Source: a bacterium
GTDB taxonomy: Bacteria; Bacillota; Clostridia; Lachnospirales; Lachnospiraceae
Reading direction: 5' to 3'
DNA length: 64,000 bases
Assembly (NCBI GenBank): GCA_030535455.1
Contig: JAUNJY010000012.1
Span: forward strand, 17,328 to 81,327
A program made the position numbers and the translations under genes. Position 1 is the stretch's first letter. Every line of letters begins with the position of its first letter. The notes below the pieces were generated by a model. That model had not been told where the DNA came from and ran no database searches. It was given only the letters and a program-made list of their open reading frames with translations. Shown piece after piece: positions 54,508 through 63,776 of the stretch.

Positions 54508-55620
54508 ATGAAAAGAAAGAAAGTATTATTATCAGCTTATGTAAATCAAAATCTTGGGGATGATTTATTCGTAAAGATTGTCTGTGAGAGATATCCAAAT
54601 GTCATATTTATATTAACAGGGGAAATGGAGCATAAGAGAGCATATAGAAGCATACCAAATCTTAAATTTGTTTCGGACAATACACTACTTATAAAGGTAA
54701 TATGTAAGTTTACAAATATTATAAAAAAAATTAGAAAAAAACCAATGATATATAGAAATAAGTTACTTTTAAATATCTTATCAGCTCATTATAAGATAAA
54801 TATTTTAATTGGAGGTTCTATTTTTAATGAGACATCAACCCGATTAAGTGAGTTAGAGATGGAGCAGAAATGGTACAAGCGGCATCCCTATATAATTGGA
54901 TGTAATTTCGGACCTTACAGTACAAAGAGGTTTTACGAGTATTGTGTACAGTCATTTCGAGAAGCAACACAAGTAAGTTTTCGAGATCGTTATTCATATG
55001 AACTGTTTAAAGAATTAAAGAATGTTTCATTGGCCACGGATGTTGGCTTCAGTCTTGTACATAGAACTAAAGATTTGGGATATTATGTGTTTTCTGTATT
55101 AGATCTTTCTATTGTAGATTATGGAAGAAGTAAGAAGTTTCATAAAGATTATCTAGAAAAAATACTAGAAATAGTTAATGTTTTATTAGCTAGTAATAAA
55201 ACAGTTTATATTGTATCTTTTTGCAACCCACAAGGAGATATGAACTCAGTAAATCATATTGTAAAGACAGTGAATTCATCATCAAGAGTTAAACCATTTA
55301 GTTACGAGGAAGAAGGTATGGATAAGACATTGGAGTTGCTTGCAAATGCGGAAGGAATTGTTGCAACTAGATTTCATGCACTTGTATTAGGAATATTATT
55401 TCAGAAGAAGGTATTACCCATTATGTATAGCAATAAGATGAAGCATTTACTAGATGATCTACAAATTAAGGATAAGACTTATTCGATTCCTGAATTTACA
55501 AATGAGAATACTGATAAATTGATGAAAAATTTCTTAGATATGTCAAAAATTGATGTAGATAAGTTAAAACAGTTATCATGTAGTCAGTTTAATAAGCTTG
55601 ATCAAGTATTGTTAGAATGA
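54508..55620 (+). CDS. polysaccharide pyruvyl transferase family protein (second copy)
   Basis: The 370-residue protein starts KKVLLSAYVNQNLGDDLFVKIVCERYPN, with the NLGD motif of this family. ILIGGSIFNE and a late GIVATRFHALVLGILF segment match the GT-B-like pyruvyl transferase fold. It is diverged from the copy at 46618 and may act on a different sugar. It is the last biosynthetic gene before the two GH5 genes, 16 bases upstream of the first. Confidence 0.82.
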   Translation: MKRKKVLLSAYVNQNLGDDLFVKIVCERYPNVIFILTGEMEHKRAYRSIPNLKFVSDNTLLIKVICKFTNIIKKIRKKPMIYRNKLLLNILSAHYKINILIGGSIFNETSTRLSELEMEQKWYKRHPYIIGCNFGPYSTKRFYEYCVQSFREATQVSFRDRYSYELFKELKNVSLATDVGFSLVHRTKDLGYYVFSVLDLSIVDYGRSKKFHKDYLEKILEIVNVLLASNKTVYIVSFCNPQGDMNSVNHIVKTVNSSSRVKPFSYEEEGMDKTLELLANAEGIVATRFHALVLGILFQKKVLPIMYSNKMKHLLDDLQIKDKTYSIPEFTNENTDKLMKNFLDMSKIDVDKLKQLSCSQFNKLDQVLLE

Positions 55621-55636
55621 AAGGAAGACTGAGCAT

Positions 55637-57211
55637 ATGTTAACAAAAGGAAAAGGAATTATCGCTATATTACTTATATGCGGTCTAGTATTGACTGCAT
55701 GTTCCAATAACTCAAGTAATCAGAACCAAAAGTCAAATAAAGCTGACCAGACTCAGCAGACTGAGAGTTTTGATTTTGTAAAGCAATTGGGGATTGGTTG
55801 GAATCTTGGAAATTCATTGGATTCCAATGATTATAAGAAAACTAGTAGTCAAGAGATAAATAAAGGTATAAATAACTATCAGATTATGGGAATATATTCA
55901 ACAAAAGAATGGAGTGGATGGGATGCATCGTCGACTCCATATTTTGATGCACAAGGAGAAGTTAATTTAGTGTGGAAAATAGAAAGTTTAAAATCAGACC
56001 TATCTAAACAATGTGGAAAATTCTCATTACAGATAATCAATAACATGATTGGAGATGTTGGAACTGAAAAGGTAGGGGTTCAGGTTACAGACGCCTCTTT
56101 TATAAAACAAGATGGAACAAAGATTGAATTAGAGGGATTGAAAAAGAGTTATTCACTAGCACTAAAAAAGGGAGTTTCAGAAAATGCAGATTTAGATATT
56201 AGCCATATAAATGGTTTAGGAACTTCCAAGGATCTTATTGGTGGAACACTTACAGTAAAAGCAAAAATCACTAATTATCCGAAAAAAATGGAGAGTGGAG
56301 AGGAAAATTCATCGGTAGCGTATTATGAGACTTCCTGGGGAAACCCGATTACGACAAAGGCAATGATTGACAAGGTGGCCGAAGAGGGATTTCAAACGGT
56401 ACGTGTGCCAGTAACTTATTATGATCATATGGCAGATGATTTTACTATTGATACTGCTTGGCTTGACCGAGTAGAGGAGGTTGTAAAATATGTGTTAGAT
56501 GATCGTATGTATTGTATCATTAATATTCATCATGATGTAGGAGAACGAAGCTGGCTAAAAGCAGATCTTTCCACAGTAAATACACAAAAAGTACAGCTTG
56601 CAAAAGTCTGGAAACAGATTTCGGAGCGATTTAGTGAATATGATGAGCACCTTATATTTGAAGGGTTTAATGAGATATTGAATTCTGACAAGCAATGGAC
56701 AAATGCAGGTGCTGATTCGTACAAGGCTGTAAATATTCTAAACCAAGCATTTGTAGATGCGGTAAGAGCAACTGGTGGTAAAAATGGTAGCCGATATCTT
56801 ATGTTAAATACATATGCGGCTGGAGGTTCAGAAGATATTCTAGATGCATTTACAATTCCTAAAGATACGGTAAATAACAGGTTGCTTGGATCAATTCATT
56901 ACTATGGTGAACTGGACAAAATGGAAACCGTGTTTAATCGGCTAAATAAAACATTCGTTTCAAATGGAGTTCCTGTAGTAATTGGAGAGTTTGCATCCTA
57001 TACAGATATGGATGTTCAAAAAAGTCTCTCATATGTGAAAGAGTTTTTAACAACGGCAAAACAAAATGGGTACGCTGTAATCTGGTGGGATAAGGGATTA
57101 AATAATGATAGTGAAAAGGCCAACACCAGAACATTATTGGATCGATCGAAACTTGAATGGTATGATCAAGTACTTGTAGATGCCATTATTAAATGTTATA
57201 AAGAAAATTAA
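55637..57211 (+). CDS. GH5 family glycoside hydrolase lipoprotein with large barrel insertion
   Basis: The 524-residue protein has a signal peptide ending in the lipobox LTAC (Cys22), so it is a lipoprotein on the outer membrane face. GH5 motifs are GWNLGNSLD (55-62), ETSWGNP (231-237), TVRVPVTY, NIHHD, the acid/base FEGFNE (E346) and the nucleophile VVIGEF (E451). Between the first two motifs lie about 165 extra residues (62-228), beta-rich and glycine/aromatic-containing (WSGWDASSTPYF), resembling a carbohydrate-binding domain inserted after the first barrel strand. GH5 enzymes cut beta-1,4-glucans or mannans. Its place at the end of a mannose-using operon suggests trimming or release of the polymer. 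Confidence 0.88.
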   Translation: MLTKGKGIIAILLICGLVLTACSNNSSNQNQKSNKADQTQQTESFDFVKQLGIGWNLGNSLDSNDYKKTSSQEINKGINNYQIMGIYSTKEWSGWDASSTPYFDAQGEVNLVWKIESLKSDLSKQCGKFSLQIINNMIGDVGTEKVGVQVTDASFIKQDGTKIELEGLKKSYSLALKKGVSENADLDISHINGLGTSKDLIGGTLTVKAKITNYPKKMESGEENSSVAYYETSWGNPITTKAMIDKVAEEGFQTVRVPVTYYDHMADDFTIDTAWLDRVEEVVKYVLDDRMYCIINIHHDVGERSWLKADLSTVNTQKVQLAKVWKQISERFSEYDEHLIFEGFNEILNSDKQWTNAGADSYKAVNILNQAFVDAVRATGGKNGSRYLMLNTYAAGGSEDILDAFTIPKDTVNNRLLGSIHYYGELDKMETVFNRLNKTFVSNGVPVVIGEFASYTDMDVQKSLSYVKEFLTTAKQNGYAVIWWDKGLNNDSEKANTRTLLDRSKLEWYDQVLVDAIIKCYKEN

Positions 57212-57303
57212 CTAATATATGCACCATAAATATGATTTCATCATATATTATATTACAGTATAGTGCAAAATTAGACATTAATCTAATTTTATGGGGGCAG
57301 ATA

Positions 57304-59736
57304 ATGAACGTTAGTTTTAATTTAGATGATAACGAAGTTGAACTCATTGCAAAAAAAGTATTGGAATTACAACAGGCAGATAGTGATTTAATAAACGAAA
57401 AGCTTGATAAGATATATGAGGCGATTTTAAATATTGATTCAACCTCTAATATTGATATAGAGCAACTTGCGCAAGCAATATCTGAAAAGATATCCTGTAA
57501 TAATAGCGAAAATCCAAATACGCCAGAATTACCACAAACGGAAGATATTAGCATTATACCAGCTACAAGTCGTTTTGCGGGATTAAAGACAGCAGCAGAA
57601 ATAGTGAATGCTATTTCCGTTGGATGGAATTTGGCTGGAACTTTAGAAGCGGTAGGTGGCGGTGGAGATCTTGCACAAGAGACTTCCTGGGGGCAACCTA
57701 AAGCAACACAGGAGCTGTTTGATGCAGTAGCAGCAAAAGGATTTAACGCAGTAAGGATCCCAGTAACTTGGTCACAGCATATTGATTGGTCAACGGGAAC
57801 AATTTCATCAGCATGGATGGCAAGAGTAGAAGAAGTAGTAAACTATGCTTTAAAGAATGACTTAATCGTTATATTAAATACTCATCATGATCATTCTTCT
57901 TATATGCATGCAAATGGAAACTTTAAGCAATGGTTAGTATTGGATCCAGATAAGAATACAGATGTATGCAATCGTCTTGCAAGTGTATGGACACAGATTG
58001 CAGAACATTTTAAATCTTATGATGGTCGGTTAATCTTTGAGGGCTGGAATGAAGTACAGCATACAAACCAAGACTGGGTAACTGCAACCGATGAAGAATG
58101 GAATAGTCTTAATACAATGGCTAAGGTATTTGTTGATACAGTACGTGCGACAAAAGGCAACAATAGTGTGAGATGCTTACTTATTAATCCACCAATGACA
58201 AGCGACAAAAACATGGTTGAGAAGATGGTGTTGCCTACCGATGTAATAGAGAATAGAATTATAATCTCCGGTCATCCATATGACTCTCGCTATGGGGAAG
58301 AATTAGAAGATCGGTTCCCTAACTGGGATAAGATGATTGAAAAAGGTATTCCTGTTATTTTTGGTGAGGTTGGTACTACGGCAGAAGTTGCTCAGCTTAC
58401 GAGAGAGAGAAATGCACTTAACTACACAGCACGGGGGAAAAAGCATGGAATTCCTATGTTTTGGTGGGATGATGAAGATCGTATGTTAATCAATCGTGGA
58501 GATTATACTTGGTATCAGGAAAGTATCGTAGATAATTTAATCAAAGGAGCTACAAGCGATCCAGAAGAAATCATGTATACCGCGGTGTATAATCTTAATG
58601 ACATCAGTTATTGGGAAAGTGGAAAGATTGACCCTGATACAGGTGAAAAAGTTACAGGAAAGAATAATTCCAAAGTTTTAAAAGAGCGTGTTAAAACTTC
58701 AGAAGGCCATGTAGAAAATATCACGGTAAAATCTTATGATAATGGTTTTCAATTATGGACCATTGCTTTTTATGATAGTGATGGAAACTACGTGTATGGA
58801 ATTTATAAACCATCTATGTATAATGTATCGTTTGTATGTCCTACGAATGCTGTAAGTTTTAATATTACAGTATGGAATCCATGGGGCGTCCGCTCTGATA
58901 GTCAATGGAGTGATTATTTTGCCAATAGCCAATTATCAATTATCATAAAAGAAGAAGAGACGACGTTACCATGGGAAGATGAGAGACTTCATGTATATGA
59001 TTTTGCTGAGGTGGATTTAAATGATTTTTCTAATTGGAGAATTGGTGAATATGAGATGTCTGGAAACTATAGTAAATCAGCCGTTGCTAGAATTTGTGTA
59101 AAGGGTCATTTAAAAGTAGACAGCGATTTAATCATTGAAAATGAAATTACCAATGCAGATGGAACATCCAATCAAGATGTTAGATTAGTTCTACGTACTT
59201 ATGATTCTAATCATGATATAGTAGAAAATCTAGGAGCATGGCAACAAGGGGTCATGATTACTAATGGAAGTCACGGAGTTGAGCTTGGAGTATCAATGTA
59301 TTATCCAAAGAATTCCACTGTTGTGATTGACAATTATAAAGCCTTATTTGAAAGTGGACTTAATATTAAGATTAATACACATGATGAATTTAAATTCTTA
59401 ACGCTTAGTGGATCGGACTGTTTAAAAGGACGTTCTGTAAATAAGCTTGGAAATCTTATTGAAAATGCAAATTCTTATCGTGCATTGCCTTTGTTCGATG
59501 TTTCAGATGCTGGTCGTGAACTAGCAGTAATTATTAAAGATAATACTTGGAGATTTTGTGAGTTCAATGAAGATATGAACGTCATTAAATATCAGGAAAC
59601 TGGTGCTGTAAATAAAGTTATAATGCAGGAAAACACAAAATATATCAGAATTAGTGGTAGTAGTATAGATGCAGCTAGTTCGATAAAAGTTGCTTATACT
59701 GGAGAAATTGTAGCAATATCAGAAGAAACAGCATAA
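57304..59736 (+). CDS. GH5 family glycoside hydrolase, leaderless, with long C-terminal modules
   Basis: The protein has 810 residues from ATG 57304 (GGGGG upstream). No signal peptide is visible; residues 1-65 are helical and charged (NEVELIAKKVLELQQ). The GH5 barrel (about 95-415) has GWNLAGTLE, ETSWGQP, NTHHDH, acid/base FEGWNE (E250) and nucleophile VIFGEV (E355). The last 390 residues form at least two related beta modules (YNLNDISYWESGKID and VDLNDFSNWRIGEYE) and a terminal domain. These resemble modules of phage tail or surface-binding proteins. Either export uses an unusual route or the enzyme works inside or after lysis. Confidence 0.85.
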   Translation: MNVSFNLDDNEVELIAKKVLELQQADSDLINEKLDKIYEAILNIDSTSNIDIEQLAQAISEKISCNNSENPNTPELPQTEDISIIPATSRFAGLKTAAEIVNAISVGWNLAGTLEAVGGGGDLAQETSWGQPKATQELFDAVAAKGFNAVRIPVTWSQHIDWSTGTISSAWMARVEEVVNYALKNDLIVILNTHHDHSSYMHANGNFKQWLVLDPDKNTDVCNRLASVWTQIAEHFKSYDGRLIFEGWNEVQHTNQDWVTATDEEWNSLNTMAKVFVDTVRATKGNNSVRCLLINPPMTSDKNMVEKMVLPTDVIENRIIISGHPYDSRYGEELEDRFPNWDKMIEKGIPVIFGEVGTTAEVAQLTRERNALNYTARGKKHGIPMFWWDDEDRMLINRGDYTWYQESIVDNLIKGATSDPEEIMYTAVYNLNDISYWESGKIDPDTGEKVTGKNNSKVLKERVKTSEGHVENITVKSYDNGFQLWTIAFYDSDGNYVYGIYKPSMYNVSFVCPTNAVSFNITVWNPWGVRSDSQWSDYFANSQLSIIIKEEETTLPWEDERLHVYDFAEVDLNDFSNWRIGEYEMSGNYSKSAVARICVKGHLKVDSDLIIENEITNADGTSNQDVRLVLRTYDSNHDIVENLGAWQQGVMITNGSHGVELGVSMYYPKNSTVVIDNYKALFESGLNIKINTHDEFKFLTLSGSDCLKGRSVNKLGNLIENANSYRALPLFDVSDAGRELAVIIKDNTWRFCEFNEDMNVIKYQETGAVNKVIMQENTKYIRISGSSIDAASSIKVAYTGEIVAISEETA

Positions 59737-59744
59737 CAATAGAG

Positions 59745-59776
59745 CTCCGCACTATATCCATTTAGTGCGGAGTAAT
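59745..59776 (+). terminator. terminator-like hairpin after the GH5 pair
   Basis: CTCCGCACTA (59745-59754) and TAGTGCGGAG (59763-59772) form a perfect 10-bp stem, followed by a weak TAATAATT tail. The rest of the gap to 60014 holds no clear gene or consensus promoter. Confidence 0.65.
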
Positions 59777-60014
59777 AATTATGGGGGACTTTACCAATTT
59801 GTGAAATTCATATATAATGAATAAGTAAAAAAATACAAAATATTATAAAAAGCCTTTTGTTATTGTGATGGGAGGATTGGGGAGGTTGAACGAAAAAAAT
59901 ACAGTAGAGATTTTTCTAATATATAACGGTTAAAGTAATATATCAAATGAATTATCTAGAGGGTAACAAATTAATGAGTGAGAAACAACATTAATAAGAG
60001 GTTAGGAGAGTCAC

Positions 60015-61274
60015 ATGAAGGTTGATAAGAATGTAAACGTATTTCTAACAATTACAAAAGAGGCCATAAAACAGGAAATCGAATTGGGGGAATTTTCTCA
60101 ATATAAGGATGCAGACTGGATGGAAGTATTGCAGCTTGCGGTTCGGAATAAATTATTAGAGGTTATGTTTCCTGTAATAGATCAAATATATCAAAAGAAC
60201 TTAATACCTGATGAAGTCTATGCAAATTGGAATTCTATAACGAAAATAAGCACGATTTATCAGTATAGGCATTATTATGCCATTCGTCAGGTCATAGCTG
60301 CTTGCAAGGGAAAAGACATCCTTCCTATCCTTTTTAAAGGCTGTGTTCTGGCAGAGCAGTATCCCAAATATGTATTAAGATCCTCCAGTGATACTGATAT
60401 ATATGTTTATGATTGTGATCGTAAGAAAATGGAAGAAGTATTTAAAGAACTGGGATATGACTATCTCGAGGAAGAGTCTAAACATAAGGTACAAGTATTT
60501 AAATCAAAGGAATTAAATCATATCATAGAGCTTCATACATGTTTGTGGGAGGATTATAGCGGACCTAAGATGACATTATTAGAAAATATGAATTTGACAA
60601 GCAGGGATTCCCTTATTACGATTACTGCATGCGGAATTGAGTTAACCACATTAGGTCATACAGAGCATCTTATTTATCAAATGTTCCATATTATTAAACA
60701 TTTTTCGATTGAGGGTATTTCGATTCGTTATCTTCTAGATATTACATTATTTATACATAAATATCATAATCAAATTGATTTTGAACGATTTTGGGACTGT
60801 ATGGAAAAACTACAATATACAAAATTTACACAGACTTTATTTTGGATTTGTATCAAGTATTTTGATTTGAATAAAGACGTTTTTTTAGGACAAAAGATTA
60901 CGGAACCAGATAATGTAGAAGATTTGCTAAAGGATCTGCTAGCAGTGGGGATTTCGTTTGACGATTGTTCTGCTCAATGGCAAATTCTCGGTATCATGAC
61001 ACCTTATCTAGTTGGTGAAGAAAGTTATTCAAAATCAAAACTGACGCGTAAGTTAAAAGTACTGTTTCCATCCAATAAGGCCTTATCTGAAGACTATGCA
61101 TATGCAAAAAGACATAGGATTTTAGTTCCAATTGCATGGATTCATAGGGATATTAAATTCATAATAAAACGACATCAAAATAAAAAAGATTGGTATGATG
61201 CGTCAGACAAGCTAAAGATTGCAGAACACCGTATCTCCCTTATGAATGATCTTGGATTGATTGGTATGAAATAA
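60015..61274 (+). CDS. nucleotidyltransferase family protein (NTP_transf_5) of the lasso cluster
   Basis: The 419-residue protein carries the NTP_transf_5 pattern: PILFKGCVLAEQY, then RSSSDTDIYVYDC with the paired aspartates of a nucleotidyltransferase site. LELHTCLWED-like IIELHTCLWED and HLIYQMFHIIKHF follow. Members recur in lasso peptide and related clusters of Firmicutes, where their exact reaction is not firmly known; a tailoring or regulatory nucleotidyl transfer is inferred. AGGAG precedes ATG. The next gene's ribosome site overlaps its stop codon region. Confidence 0.82.
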   Translation: MKVDKNVNVFLTITKEAIKQEIELGEFSQYKDADWMEVLQLAVRNKLLEVMFPVIDQIYQKNLIPDEVYANWNSITKISTIYQYRHYYAIRQVIAACKGKDILPILFKGCVLAEQYPKYVLRSSSDTDIYVYDCDRKKMEEVFKELGYDYLEEESKHKVQVFKSKELNHIIELHTCLWEDYSGPKMTLLENMNLTSRDSLITITACGIELTTLGHTEHLIYQMFHIIKHFSIEGISIRYLLDITLFIHKYHNQIDFERFWDCMEKLQYTKFTQTLFWICIKYFDLNKDVFLGQKITEPDNVEDLLKDLLAVGISFDDCSAQWQILGIMTPYLVGEESYSKSKLTRKLKVLFPSNKALSEDYAYAKRHRILVPIAWIHRDIKFIIKRHQNKKDWYDASDKLKIAEHRISLMNDLGLIGMK

Positions 61275-61287
61275 AGGAGTGAGAGGA

Positions 61288-61722
61288 ATGTTTGGTACTC
61301 ATTTATTAGGATTTATAAAATATAACAAGCATAAACGTCTGACGTTGAACGCATATCTCTACACCTTTTATTATCGTATTCGTATTCGTTTTGGAGACCG
61401 TACTAAACTGGAGAAGATAATGGGGATAAAAGGCGAGGAGTCATCTATGGAGATAGCTGATGAAAAATTATACATAGCGACGACCATCGCATATCATGTA
61501 AATAGATTGACGCAGCATATGCCTTGGAAGGAAAAATGCCTCGTTAGAGCATTATCTGTGCAAAGGCTTTTAAAGAAACGCAAAATCCCGTCCACTCTGT
61601 ATCTTGGAGTAGGTTTAGAGGATGGAGTCATGGTAGCACATGCGTGGCTTAGATGTGGAAATGCCTATATAACAGGAGGTACTGGAGAAGGATATGCAAC
61701 GGTTGAACGTTTTCGAGCGTAA
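61288..61722 (+). CDS. lasso peptide biosynthesis B2 protein (leader peptidase)
   Basis: The protein has 144 residues from ATG 61288; GTG 61279 overlaps the AAAGGAG site and is less likely. The transglutaminase-like fold is shown by KCLVRALSVQRLL (catalytic Cys84) and MVAHAWLRCG (His118), then AYITGGTGEGYATVERF. B2 removes the leader peptide so that the cyclase can act. The third catalytic acid is not obvious. Normally a separate B1 (RRE) protein delivers the leader; no B1 domain is fused here. Confidence 0.88.
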   Translation: MFGTHLLGFIKYNKHKRLTLNAYLYTFYYRIRIRFGDRTKLEKIMGIKGEESSMEIADEKLYIATTIAYHVNRLTQHMPWKEKCLVRALSVQRLLKKRKIPSTLYLGVGLEDGVMVAHAWLRCGNAYITGGTGEGYATVERFRA

Positions 61723-61744
61723 AGAATAAGAAAGAAGGGATAAA

Positions 61745-63649
61745 ATGTCAGCAATATGGGGCGCTATTAGCTTAAATAATAGAGTAATTACAGAGGAAGA
61801 ACGGAATGGATTAGCAAAGCCATTTGAAAAATGTGTAATTGACCGCACAGAGACCTTGTCAAAGAAAGATATTTATATGGCAGCAGGCATTCAATACTTT
61901 ACAAAGGAGGCAAAGAATGAAAAGCTTCCCAAAGAAGAGGGGGGATGCTTTTATGATGCAGATATTATTTTAGATAATCGAGAGGAATTATACGAACAGC
62001 TTAAGTTAAGTGAAAAAGAAAAACAGCTTCCAGACGGTGAATTACAATATCGAATGATTCAGAAATATGGAAGAGAGTCGTTAAATCTAATGCTTGGTGC
62101 ATTCGCATTTGTTTATTATAATAAAGGCAAGAATGAGATTACAATGGCAATCGATGCACTTGGAAATCGCTGTGTTTATTATATGATACAAAACGATACA
62201 CTATATTACTCCTCACTATTAGAGCCTTTAATTAATATTACGGAGCAGAGAAAATTGAAAGGGGAATGGTTCTGTGATTTCCTTGGAATTGATTATCTAA
62301 TTATGTTTTCTGAATTGGAGAATACGCCAATAGAGGGGATTTATCGTATCGCTCCTGGACAAGTTGTCACAATTAATGTAGAAGGTGTAAAAAAAGAGAG
62401 CTATTGGAATCCAGAAGAAAACCGAAAAGAAATTCATTATAAATCGGATGAGGAATATAAAAAACAGTTCTGTGATATTTATAAAAAGGCTGTAGAATCT
62501 GTAATGCGATCAGAAGATGAAATCTCCATACTGCTTAGTGGCGGACTGGACTCAACCTCTGTGGCTTGCCTTGCTTCTAATAAACTAAAAAAGCAAGGGA
62601 GAACGTTGCATTCTTATACGGCAGTGCCTGAAAAAGGATATGAAAGTGAATATTCTAGTGATGTTGTTGTTGATGAGACAAAGGATGTGTTAAAAACAAA
62701 AGAGTTTTTAGGTAATCTACAGTGTAACTTTGTCCCTCTTGAAACAATTAATCCATGGGATATCCATAAACAAGAAATGCAGACACTTGAGCTACCATAT
62801 AAGTCAGTGGAAAATGCTTTGTGGTTAGAAGAGGCCATGCGGATGGCATATAAAAATCATTCCAGGGTTATGTTGACAGGATCATTCGGAAATACTACGG
62901 TCTCTTTTTCAGATCTTCCATTCTACATGACAATGTTATTTAAACATGGGCGTTTTATTAAATTCTATAAAGAGTTTGATCTATTTTATAAGAATATCGG
63001 TTTTAGTAGAAGAATGGCATTAAAAGATGTATTTACAAGGATTACCAGGAAGAAAAAACAATCCGGAGAAGACAGTATATTTAGGGAGTCCTATTTAAAT
63101 GAAAAGACAGCAAGAGCTTATAATTGTGAAGAGCGAATTCGAGAAATGTATCAGCTGTTTGATGATGGAAATATCGACTATGCACATGCCAGAAAGGCTA
63201 TGTGTAATAAGAGGTCCCTCAGACAAATGGGAGAATTGGAAACAAAATGGTCGTTGTTTACCGGTGTAATTCAAAGGGATCCCACAAAAGACAAACGTGT
63301 CTTTGAATTCTGTTTAAATCTTCCATTGGAACAATTTGTGAAACATGGTGAGCAGCGACGTTTAATTACCTGCTATATGAAAGATGTCATGCCAGAACAT
63401 GTAATGGATTTAAACAGAAGAGGAATGCAAAGTGCAGACTTGAAGTATCGAATGAGAAAAGAGTGGACTCGTATTCGAAAAGAATGGATACAGATCTATC
63501 AGGGGCATAAAAAAAATGAATATGTCGATTGTGAAAAGGCTATTAAAGAACTTGAAGGTAATTCTACAATTGATAAATTAAATGTTTTTAATTTGACTAG
63601 ACATATGTATACGCTTATGTGTCTAGAGTATATGGAAGAGTTTGAATGA
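61745..63649 (+). CDS. lasso peptide isopeptide-forming cyclase (asparagine synthase-like)
   Basis: The 634-residue protein has an N-terminal glutaminase-like half (residues 1-215) and a C-terminal ATP-pyrophosphatase half. The PP-loop is LLSGGLDSTS (264-272). The N-terminus reads MSAIWGAI, without the Cys2 nucleophile of AsnB, so it should not use glutamine, as expected for lasso cyclases. It would adenylate an Asp or Glu side chain of the core and join it to the new N-terminus. It lies 22 bases after B2 and upstream of the precursor gene. Confidence 0.88.
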   Translation: MSAIWGAISLNNRVITEEERNGLAKPFEKCVIDRTETLSKKDIYMAAGIQYFTKEAKNEKLPKEEGGCFYDADIILDNREELYEQLKLSEKEKQLPDGELQYRMIQKYGRESLNLMLGAFAFVYYNKGKNEITMAIDALGNRCVYYMIQNDTLYYSSLLEPLINITEQRKLKGEWFCDFLGIDYLIMFSELENTPIEGIYRIAPGQVVTINVEGVKKESYWNPEENRKEIHYKSDEEYKKQFCDIYKKAVESVMRSEDEISILLSGGLDSTSVACLASNKLKKQGRTLHSYTAVPEKGYESEYSSDVVVDETKDVLKTKEFLGNLQCNFVPLETINPWDIHKQEMQTLELPYKSVENALWLEEAMRMAYKNHSRVMLTGSFGNTTVSFSDLPFYMTMLFKHGRFIKFYKEFDLFYKNIGFSRRMALKDVFTRITRKKKQSGEDSIFRESYLNEKTARAYNCEERIREMYQLFDDGNIDYAHARKAMCNKRSLRQMGELETKWSLFTGVIQRDPTKDKRVFEFCLNLPLEQFVKHGEQRRLITCYMKDVMPEHVMDLNRRGMQSADLKYRMRKEWTRIRKEWIQIYQGHKKNEYVDCEKAIKELEGNSTIDKLNVFNLTRHMYTLMCLEYMEEFE

Positions 63650-63693
63650 GAAAGTAATTAAATAATCAAGTTGTTACAATGCTGTTAGGAAAC

Positions 63694-63722
63694 TTGTGCT
63701 ACATATTCGGAAGTACTATACT
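63694..63722 (+). promoter_or_regulatory. promoter of the lasso precursor gene
   Basis: TTGTGC (63694-63699), exactly 17 bases, then TATACT (63717-63722). Transcription should begin near 63729, giving the precursor its own mRNA. Confidence 0.65.
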
Positions 63723-63727
63723 ATGAC

Positions 63728-63750
63728 TCGTAAGGAATAAGAACTTACGA
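63728..63750 (+). promoter_or_regulatory. 5' hairpin of the precursor mRNA
   Basis: TCGTAAG (63728-63734) pairs with CTTACGA (63744-63750) around a nine-base loop. It would lie at the very 5' end of the transcript from the promoter at 63694. It may protect the mRNA or slow read-through from the cyclase gene. Confidence 0.6.
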
Positions 63751-63776
63751 ATAAAAAGTAAAAGGAGATGCATAGT

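Noticed and set aside
34468-55620. Operon considered as a recent mobile island
   Set aside because: No integrase, transposase, attachment repeats or insertion sequences are visible at either end; the impression of higher A+T in parts was not measured.
59842-59931. A short open frame (M-G-G-L-G-R-L...) in the gap before the nucleotidyltransferase, considered as a second precursor
   Set aside because: It has about 20 codons, no proper ribosome site, and no leader-like pattern.
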